A stretch of DNA of 64,000 nt from Linanthus parryae (taxonomy: Eukaryota > Streptophyta > Magnoliopsida > Ericales > Polemoniaceae). The position numbers were made by a program, and so were the translations under genes. The notes under the pieces were generated by a model. That model worked only from the letters and a program-made list of their open reading frames with translations. It was not told the DNA's origin and did not search any database. How positions within the stretch are numbered: the stretch's first letter is position 1; each line of letters begins with the position of its first letter. Positions 56,504 to 64,000 of this stretch are shown here, piece by piece. The stretch lies in contig JALGPY010000009.1 of assembly GCA_023055425.1 (NCBI GenBank), forward strand, positions 20,233,775 to 20,297,774. Direction: 5' to 3'.

Positions 56504-59500
56504 TTAAATCTGGGTAGTCATGCCCAAGACGTCTAGAGTAAAAACATTCTCAGCCCAGTCCGGGATTACAGTATAATAAGACATATCGTCCTCTAAAACA
56601 CCCTTCTTGGCAAAAATATGTGCTAATCTGTTACTATTGCGAGGGGCAAATTGAACATCAAAGCTATCAAATCCTATTAAGAAGGTCTTAATTTCTTCAA
56701 TAATGATCTTCATATCAGAGATGACATTTACTACCTTTGTCTTCCCTGCATACCCATCTTTTAACAGTTTGACAGCGGGAAGGCAATCCATTTCTATATC
56801 AATTTTCTTCACTTGGAGCTCCTTTGCTAATTTAAGACCTTCTGCAACAGCCTTCAGTTCAGCAAGGAGGGGAGACCGAAGACGAGGAAAACGTTGATGT
56901 CTTCCTGCAATAAAAGCTCCTTCTTCATCACGTAGAACATTGCCCGTTCCCATAGCTATACCGCTCTCCACCCAAGATGCTTCTGAGTTCAACTTGATTC
57001 TCGTCGAAGTTGGTCTCTGCCAAGCTACTGTACACTCATATGTGTTTGTGAAATCATCCCCAAGAATTCCCTTCAGATGAGCCTCTTTGTACCAGTTCAA
57101 ATAGTTAATACCATGCTGTGCAACCTCGCTAAGTTCCCGAGTTTTTCCATTGAATCGTAGCTCGTTCCTTTGCCGCCACAATGACCAAACAGTGGCAACA
57201 AATTCTGAGCACACCACATCTGATTCGGCATTCATCACTGCCACCAACCAATCTTTAAGTTGGGAATTTCGAAATTGTTTCCCATAGCATGTTTCCCGGT
57301 CTGACGCGAAAAGGTACAGTGCATAAAAATATGCTCTTCAGTTTCAACTTCAGTGTCATCGAACAACTGGCAATGGCGTGGGATTACAATACCTCTGTCA
57401 TTCAGCTTGGTAGCTACAGGTAAAGATGTATGCCAAAGTCTCCAAGTCGGCTGGAGCAATTTTTTTGGGACTTTTAGCTTCCAAAGTTTTTGCAACCAGC
57501 TTCTATTTACATGCCCCATGGAGGTAGACGGATCCCCCTTCGATCTAACTACCTGGGTTTTGTATCCTGTTGACACTGAGTACAAGCCGTCATCCGAATA
57601 CAACCACGAGTAATCATCCGTTGCTTGACCATTCCCGATAGGTATAAAGCGAATAACATCAACATCAATTGGGAGGAAGAGTTGAGCAAGTCGTACCTCA
57701 TCCCAGGTTCTCGTGACTGGATCAATTAAAGAATCGACAGTTATGTCTTCCAGACCTGGTGGAGCATGAGAGATTGGCTTGAAAGTGCTAAATCGCGGGA
57801 TCCACTTGTCTTTAAACACCTTGATTTTACTTCCGTCACCCACCTTCCACATTAGCTCGGATTTAATAAGATCGCGACCCGCTAATATGCTACGAAAAGC
57901 ATAAGAGACTTGGGCAGTTTTCGAAATTGCCACATCCAAAATGTTTGAATTGCGAAAATATTTTCCTTTCAAAACTCGGCTTGTGAGACTATTTGGATTT
58001 CTTAAAATCCTCCATGTTTGCTTTGCCAGAATAGTAATGTTAAAATCATAAAAATCCCGAAAACCAATACCTCCATCTTCCTTAGATCTCTTCATCTTGT
58101 CCCATGCAACCCAGTGAATCTTCCTTTTATCTTCAGAGCCACCCCACCAAAACTGGCGCACCAATCTCTCTAGATCCATACACGTCTTCTTTGGGAGTAA
58201 AAAACAACTCATTGTGTAGTTTGGAATGGCCTGAACGACAGCCTTGATAAGTACTTCTTTACCAGCTGCAAACATTTCGTTTCCTTTCCATCCTTTCAGC
58301 TTCTTCTTAACTCTTTTTGGCAGGTAGGAAAAGGTCGTGGTTCTACGTCTGCCCATTGTAGTGGGCAAACCCAAATAACTATCATGCTCCTCCATAAGTT
58401 GAACTCCACATAGCTGACTGAGAGAACCTTTTTCTTCAACAGACACATTGTCTGAAAAGACCACGGACGACTTCTGTAGATTAAGAACCTGGCCTGACGC
58501 GACCTCATAGTCATGCAGAATAGTGCGTAGGTTTCCTATCTCTGTGGGTGTGGATTTTGTAAACAACAAGCTGTCATCTGCAAAAACAAGTGTGATATCG
58601 TGGGACCACCTCTCGAAGCCGTAAGGCCTGAAATTCGTCCTTCCTGCACTGCAAGAGATAAGCTTCGTGAGAGAGTTTCACTAACAAGGAGAAAAAAGTA
58701 GGGAGATAGTGGACATCCTTGACGAAGTCCCCTTTCAGGGATTATAGAACCATGTATCTCCCCATTCACAATGAGGCTGTAAGATGCTGTTGAGACACAC
58801 TTTATAACCAGATTGATCCATCTATGTCCGAAACCCATTCTCTCCATTACTGCGCGAAGAAAATCCCATTCGACCCTGTCGTAGCTTTGCCCATGTCTGC
58901 TTTGAGAGCCAGAAAGCCCACCTTTCCTTTCTTCCTGTTTCTCATAGTATGCAATAACTCAAACGCAGTAATTGTGTTATCAGAAATCAATCTCCCAGGG
59001 ACAAAAGCACTCTGATTTTCAGAGATCAGAGAGTCTAGTATAATCTTGAGTCTATTCGCCATTGTCTTTGTAATGATTTTATAAATTGTATTGCAGAGAC
59101 TAATAGGGCGTAAATCAGTGGCCTTACGTGCCTGCTTCACCTTAGGGATTAAGGTGATAAGTGTATGGTTGAACCTTGAAATATCTGCATCCCCGTTGAG
59201 AATCTCTAAGCAAGTGTTCTCAATATCAGAGCCTATAATGCTCCAATACTTCTGATAGAAAAGTGCCGGAAATCCATCAGGGTCAGGGGCCTTAATGGGA
59301 GCAAGTTGTTGCAGGGCTTCTCTCACTTCTGTGCCTGTGAAGGGTTGGTTCATAAGAGCTCGCTGATCAAGCGAAACCAACTCCTCAATACCGGTCATCA
59401 TCGGCTCCATCTGCTGGCGTGAAGGATTTGTGGAGGTGAAAATCCCTCGGAAATAACCCTCCAGAGTCTCCACTATCTGTCTCGGGTCCTCCACCCATAC

Positions 59501-60650
59501 CCCGGCTTCATTCTCTATGCCCCCTGATACAGTTTGTAGCTCTTCGAGTCGTTTCCTTACGATGAAAGAAACTCGTGTTCTGATCTCCCTTCCTCATCCG
59601 TGTTTCTCTAGATCTTTGACGCCACATTTCCTCCTCTCTTAGGAGGACACGTAGAATCTCCTCCTTTATCGATTTGGCTTCTAATAAAGCTGTTCCTGAC
59701 TGGGTTCCTTCGGTTAACCTCGATAAACGGCCTCTCAAAAGCTTAAGTTGTTTGTTGATGTTACCGAAAGAATTAGTCTCCCAGAGCTTCAAGGCCCCTG
59801 CTGTGGCCGAGAGCTTGCTATCCACCTGAGGGGCCGACTTGGCCCAAGCATCCGCAATAACAGCTTTGCAATCGTCATGGTGAAGCCACATGGCTTCAAA
59901 CTGAAAACGTCTTGGCGCTGTCCTCCTAAACACAGCACCAAAACTCCAATAAGCTTCAATCGGGACATGATCTGAAACTTCAGAAACTAAATGCTGAACT
60001 CTAGCTCTGCTAAGGAGATCAATCCACTCATCTGTTACCAGACAGCGATCAAGTCTCTCTCTGATTGACGCCTCATCTCCCTGATTGTTGCTCCACGTGA
60101 AACAACAACCTGAAAAGCCCATATCCCTTAGCTGAAGACGATGAATAACGCAGCAAAATCCCTCTATCTGACTGAAGGGTACAGCTCTTCCCCCTTCCTT
60201 CTCAAGAATAGACGAGAAAGCGTTGAAGTCTCCGACCACACACCAGGGCTGAGCCCATGGGCAAAGATTTTCAAGAAGGCTCCATGAGTTGTGTATCTCA
60301 TATCTATCAGGATCCCCATAAAACCCTGTAAAATAACCCTGTTTTGCTCCACTGTCCATACTGATAGTGCCATGAATGTGGTGATCAGACCACGTCATCA
60401 GACCAAAGTTGATCATGCCATCTCACATTAACGATAGTCCACCTCTTCTGCCTCCGCCGCTTCCATCACAGTCACGATAGATGCCGTTCTGAAAACCCAT
60501 TTTCCTCTTTATCCAATCCATCTCATTTGCATACAGTTTGGTCACCAACAAAAAGACCAGATTTGGCTTTTGTCTCCTCACGAGATCGCAAAGAGACACA
60601 ACGCTACGAGGGTTGCCAAGCCCTCGTACGTTCCAACTCAAGAGATTCAT
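56504..60650 (-). pseudogene. LINE ORF2: endonuclease, reverse transcriptase, RNase H
   Basis: The ATG at 60,650 starts LLSWNVRGLGNPR (endonuclease Asn). The catalytic Glu position of the usual ETK motif reads VTKL. GDFNAF, TWSNNQ, RLDRCL and SDHVPI follow. A TGA at 60,423 replaces a Trp codon. Reverse transcriptase motifs are LRPISLCNTIYKIITK, SENQSAFVPGRLISDN, GLRQGCPLSPY and FADDSLLFTK. Frameshifts lie near 59,510, 58,870, 58,575 and 57,248. The zinc-binding region has lost one Cys pair partner (CQLFDDTEVE...HC). RNase H keeps AELKAVAEGL and EMDC, but its first Asp reads Glu (NSEASWV). It ends at 56,504. Confidence 0.9.
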
Positions 60651-62209
60651 TGCGACTGGCTAGATTGTACGACAGCCTCAGCCAAATTAAGGGTTGGGTT
60701 CTTTAAGGCTACCCCGTCCTGTGGCGGAATCTGATTACCAGAAACCTGTGGTGTAACTGTCTGAGATTTGTCAACTGTTGGTGTTGTAACTTTACTTCCC
60801 GCTTCATCTTTCTTGCGCAACGGAGTATTGACATGAGCTTTGTGGCCTGCCTGTACCGTGGACTTGCCTCTCTGATTTGTCTGCTTACCCCTCTCGGAGA
60901 AGTTAGAGCCTAACTGACCCTCCTTTGAAGTTGATTGCATCGAGAAACCCCTACATGTGGCTCTGCCTCCAGCCCCCTTCCTCTTGAAATTTTGCCACCT
61001 GAGAAACCTCCTCTAGCAGAATACCTTTCTTTCACCTTTCCTTTCGGATTAGGTGATAAACCTGCATCGCTTATCTTGCGCTTTGAACCACTAGTAGGCT
61101 TCCTTGGTTCAGAAACAATGCCCTTCCCTTTCTGCTCTGTAGTCAACTTAACAGTCGGCTTAACCTTTTCTTTATTACCCGTTGTTGCCAGTGGGTTCGT
61201 CAAAGAAATCACAGTATCATCACCTACACCAGCGTTCTCTTCCTCCGACATTGAGACTGATTCATCAGTGGTCATCCGATCAACCTCACTGCCGTTTCCA
61301 TCAGCGATTCCTCTGGTTCGAAGCCCCATTCTTCATCTTCTGGTGGCTCTTTTTGAGATTTGGCATCATCTCCGTCATTCAGATCATGAGTGGCTGGTGG
61401 CTTTTGTGCTTCCACAGCTTCCTCGAAAGCATCAAGAAGACGTCGTCTTGGCGGAGGTCTAAAGAACAACCACTCGCCGAAGCCTGGGTTTTCTTTCTTC
61501 TTTTCCTCATCAGACTTTACTTTGCAACCCTCGTCGTAGTGTCCAAAAAACCCACACCATGAACAGACACATGGTATGCGCTCGAACTTAAAATCAATCC
61601 AGATTTGTTGACCCTTCACGGCTATGTATCCTCCTCTCACCAGTGGCTCCGTGAGTTTTATTCCTACTCTCGCGCGCATGTAGTCCCCATCTGGTCCCGA
61701 GAGTATTCGATCATCAGTTTTAATGACTTGCCCTGCTCTTCCAGCAACTCTCTTAAGATCAACTTCAGTTTGAAGGAAGAAAGGGAGATTCAGAACTTGA
61801 ACTCAAGTTTCTATTGCATCAAATTCGACCTTGTCAATTTTTGCAGTAATCGTCCAGAGTTTTAAGGCAAGCACGATGTTATCAAAAACCCACGGACCCC
61901 CGTTGAAAACCTTCTCCGAAGAGTCCATTGATGGGAATTGAAAAATAAAACAGTTGGGTCTCGGTTCATGTATCTTCAATTCTTCACCTTCCGGCCAGAT
62001 TTTTTGAATAAAACTTTCATCGCGCAAACGTTAAAACTCGCCGGAAAAAGGAACGACCCTATGAGACAGGGTCCTCGGCTCTCCATGACATTCGTACAGT
62101 ACTCATCGTCAAAGACGTCCACTGTTTCCTCCACAACAGAGAGCTTCCCAAATCCATGCGCCAATTCTTCAACGTCAATACCCATGTCTGTATTAGATGC
62201 TGTAGCCAT
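60647..62209 (-). pseudogene. LINE ORF1: DUF4283 and CCHC zinc-knuckle protein
   Basis: The start ATG is at 62,209 (MATASNTDMGIDVEELAHG). A frameshift near 62,035 leads to the DUF4283 domain (CFIFQFPSMDSSEKVFNGGP, WVFDNIVLALKLW), which ends at an in-frame TGA at 61,803, where related proteins continue with VQVLNLP. Next comes RIPCVCSWCGFFGHYDEGC (CCHC type, about 61,570-61,525), an acidic and Lys-rich tail, and further shifts near 61,310 and 60,940. The protein would bind the LINE RNA to form the retrotransposition particle. It ends with SSQSQ and a TGA whose bases overlap the ORF2 ATG. Confidence 0.85.
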
Positions 62210-62355
62210 CTCTCGATGCAGAGTATATGTCGAAAAGATTGAGAAACAATCACTCCAGCGTCGAAGCACAGAGAGCAACTCTGTAAACCCTAATAGCCTC
62301 CTCTCAATCTCCGAAAACTTCGGAGCTTTGTTACCTTGCGTAATTGTATTCTAGG

Positions 62356-62625
62356 GTTATACTACTATTCGTTATTGGAGAAAATAATGAAATTGCTCCC
62401 TCAATTTTCAATGAATTGCACTAACGACTCTTTTTCCTCCACTAGTAAAATGCTCTTTAACTTCAAAGACGCGAGGGTATTCTGGTTTCATTCAGATCAG
62501 AGTTTTGTAGTCAATTTGTTTTCTTCTTCTAATGAGGCTGAGACAATATATAAAGGGGTCGGGTTCAAAGAGAAATAATTGACCTACAATGTATGGATCC
62601 GAATTACTCTCAGTAGTCCATATCT
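62356..62625. other. Short unassigned spacer
   Basis: Host sequence between the LINE and the next element. Nothing recognised. Confidence 0.4.
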
Positions 62626-63200
62626 TGTTGCAGCCATGGAGGTGTATGATAGGTCTTCGTTCACCTATCCTGCCTCCAGCGTCTGAATTACGCCAGAAAT
62701 GAGATCGGAGAAAAGTTGTCTCATATCTGAAAAGAAGAAGAAGAAGAAGAAGAAGAAGAAGAAGAAGAAGAAGAAATGAAGAAGAGAGAAACACAGAGAA
62801 AGAAATTGGGGATGTATTTGATATTTTTCATAATAATGATTCAGTACATCACCTCACTATTTATAGTATAGGGGGAGGTAGGTGCAATTAACCTAATTAC
62901 ATAACGGCCTCAGCCACCTCAGTACCCATCGACACCAATCAACCAATCACAGACCACGGAAAGTGTGAGCTGGCCTCCACCTATACTACTACTAAAGGAA
63001 CGACATCGTTCCACTTAATCAATTCAAAAGCAACAGTAGTAGAAAATGAAGGGCCTAGATCTAATGTTCATACTCATCCAACGGCTACTACTAAACTGAA
63101 TTACACGACCACAGTTTGGCGTGGAATTCAGTTTAGTCCTAAACATATGACCACCGTTTTAGCCTTCTTGCACTTTATCCCTGAGCTGCAGACCTTGACA
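62626..63200 (-). repeat. 3' LTR of the edge chromovirus
   Basis: On the plus strand it is bounded by TGTTGCAGCC and CCTTGACA (TG...CA type). A TATA-like CTATAAATAG lies on the minus strand at 62,857-62,866. A GAA microsatellite (62,728-62,776) lies in the probable U5 part. Confidence 0.75.
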
Positions 63201-63217
63201 AGTCCCTCCCTCTTGAA
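63201..63217 (-). promoter_or_regulatory. Polypurine tract of the edge chromovirus
   Basis: The minus strand reads TTCAAGAGGGAGGGACT directly before the LTR. Confidence 0.8.
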
Positions 63218-63242
63218 ACAAAGCTTGACCTCAAGCTTTAAA

Positions 63243-64000
63243 CTAGGGAAATTGCTGATTAAGCTTGTAGTAGTCTTCCCATGTAGCTTCCTCAGGTGAG
63301 AGATTCAGCCATTGGACCAAAACATGTACAGTGGATGAATGAACTTGCCTGACCAATTTTCTATCCAAGATAGCAACTGGTTCTACCAAGAACTGGCCTT
63401 CAGGACCCACATGGGGTAAGGTAGGGGTAGCAGTGTAGTTACCTTTTGACAATTTGAGCTGAGAGACATGAAATACTGGATGCACTTTGGAGTGCGAGGG
63501 AAGTTTAAGTTTGTAAGCCACCTTGCCTATCTTCTTGTCCACCTGAAATGGGCCATAAAATCTTGCAGATAGCTTGTAGTTGCTCCTTAGCTGCACAGAA
63601 CTTTTCCCATATGGTTGTAGCTTCAGAAATACCCAATCTCCTTCCTGAAATTCCCTCTCAGTCCTATGCTTATTAGCATAGATGGTCATCCTTTCCTGAG
63701 CCTTGGTCAAATTATCCTTAAGTAGTTGCAGTAACTTAGTCCTGTTTCTCACAAATGCATCCACTTCAGCTAATCCTGTCTTGTTCAACTGGTGGAAATT
63801 GTAATGTTTTGGTGGGTATCCATATAATGTCTCAAAAAGGGTGAGCTGCAGTGCTGTGTGGTAATTAGTATTGTACCACCACTCAGCCAAGATCAACCAT
63901 TTAGCCCATTTATTGGGTCTATCTCCAGTTAAACATCTCAAGTACACCTCCAAACATTGGTTCAGTCTCTCACTTTGACCATTAGTTTGGGGGTGGTAAG
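63243..64000 (-). CDS. Integrase C-terminal half with chromodomain (partial)
   Basis: The open frame continues to the window edge, where it reads YHPQTNGQSERLNQCLEVYL, including the third catalytic residue (Glu) of the integrase core. WAKWLILAEWWYNTNYH and TLYGYPPKHY follow. The GPY-type C-terminal domain (GDWVFLKLQPYGKSS, FYGPFQVDKKIGKVAYKL, HPVFHVSQLK) comes next. A shortened chromodomain (VLVQWLNLSPEEATWED) ends at 63,243, a few bases before the polypurine tract. No stop interrupts this part, so this copy is better preserved than the other gypsy elements here. Integrase inserts the cDNA, and the chromodomain is thought to direct it to particular histone marks. Confidence 0.85.
   Translation of the reverse strand, partial: YHPQTNGQSERLNQCLEVYLRCLTGDRPNKWAKWLILAEWWYNTNYHTALQLTLFETLYGYPPKHYNFHQLNKTGLAEVDAFVRNRTKLLQLLKDNLTKAQERMTIYANKHRTEREFQEGDWVFLKLQPYGKSSVQLRSNYKLSARFYGPFQVDKKIGKVAYKLKLPSHSKVHPVFHVSQLKLSKGNYTATPTLPHVGPEGQFLVEPVAILDRKLVRQVHSSTVHVLVQWLNLSPEEATWEDYYKLNQQFP

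Larger units (their letters stand above)
56450..62345 (-). mobile_element. Full-length L1-type LINE (inactive)
   Basis: The 5896-bp element runs on the minus strand from a 5' end at 62,345 to a poly-A tail (34 T on the plus strand, 56,450-56,483). GTATTCTAGG flanks both ends. The order is leader, ORF1 (DUF4283 and CCHC zinc knuckle), ORF2 (endonuclease, reverse transcriptase, zinc-binding region, RNase H), short 3' region and tail. ORF1's stop overlaps ORF2's start (ATGA). Several 1-base frameshifts and W-to-stop changes have inactivated it. The 5' completeness is uncommon for LINE copies, most of which are 5'-truncated. Confidence 0.95.
62626..64000 (-). mobile_element. Chromovirus (Ty3/gypsy) 3' end, continuing beyond the window
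   Basis: On the minus strand an integrase C-terminus (from the window edge to 63,243) is followed by a polypurine tract and a 575-bp 3' LTR ending at 62,626. The integrase style (RSNYKLSARFYGPFQV, VHPVFHVSQLK) and the chromodomain-like end (VLVQWLNLSPEEATWEDYY) place it among chromoviruses, but in a lineage different from the Tekay-like element at 7.8-19.5 kb. Confidence 0.85.

Noticed and set aside
62626..62640. LTR end TGTTGCAGCCATGG resembling the module core at 37.8, 40.3 and 51.5 kb
   Set aside because: The likeness stops after about 15 bases on either side; a shared origin of the module and this LTR is not supported.

Overview
This window is nuclear DNA of a flowering plant, most likely a eudicot. 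The evidence is spliceosomal introns, plant-type Ty3/gypsy lineages (Tat and Tekay/Del chromoviruses), plant L1 LINEs with DUF4283 and CCHC ORF1 proteins, a TRIM element, and an F-box/FBD gene. I could not name the species. Most of the window is transposable-element DNA in several nested layers; only one intact host gene is convincing.

Region by region. 1-3390: 5' part of a minus-strand Tat-type gypsy element (LTR, tRNA-Trp primer site, gag, protease), decayed by stop codons. 3390-6310: LINE scraps in both orientations and AT-rich sequence. 6320-20632: a plus-strand LINE cut in two by an 11.7-kb minus-strand Tekay-like element (7842-19524, LTRs of about 3.15 kb, target duplication ATTCC). 20671-21637 and 21701-23342: two non-autonomous terminal-inverted-repeat elements, the first with a 9-bp target duplication. 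23410-27000: an F-box/FBD gene with three coding exons. 27067-56340: a large non-coding stretch carrying many degenerate copies of an unrecognised sequence module whose core reads TTGCAGCCATGGTGG. It is interrupted by three members of a hAT-like MITE family with 8-bp duplications, a three-LTR composite gypsy derivative (29969-36545) that itself holds a 3.3-kb solo LTR (31731-35066), another inverted-repeat element (48389-49020), and a TRIM (54479-54813). 56450-62345: a complete-length but frameshifted minus-strand L1 LINE with a 10-bp target duplication. 62626-64000: the 3' LTR and integrase end of a further minus-strand chromovirus.

How the parts relate. The insertion order can be read from the duplications. 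A LINE was hit by the Tekay element. A hAT-like MITE landed near 29.2 kb; the three-LTR composite then landed inside the MITE's right-hand target duplication; and a Tekay-like element landed in the composite's middle LTR and later recombined to a solo LTR. The most unusual object is that composite. Its outer LTRs are nearly identical and flanked by one target duplication, while the middle LTR is strongly diverged. Its two internal segments encode a shared 80-residue region that aligns without gaps (41 of 80 identical by eye) and that I could not assign to a family. No CRISPR array, prokaryotic operon, rRNA gene or tRNA gene was recognised.
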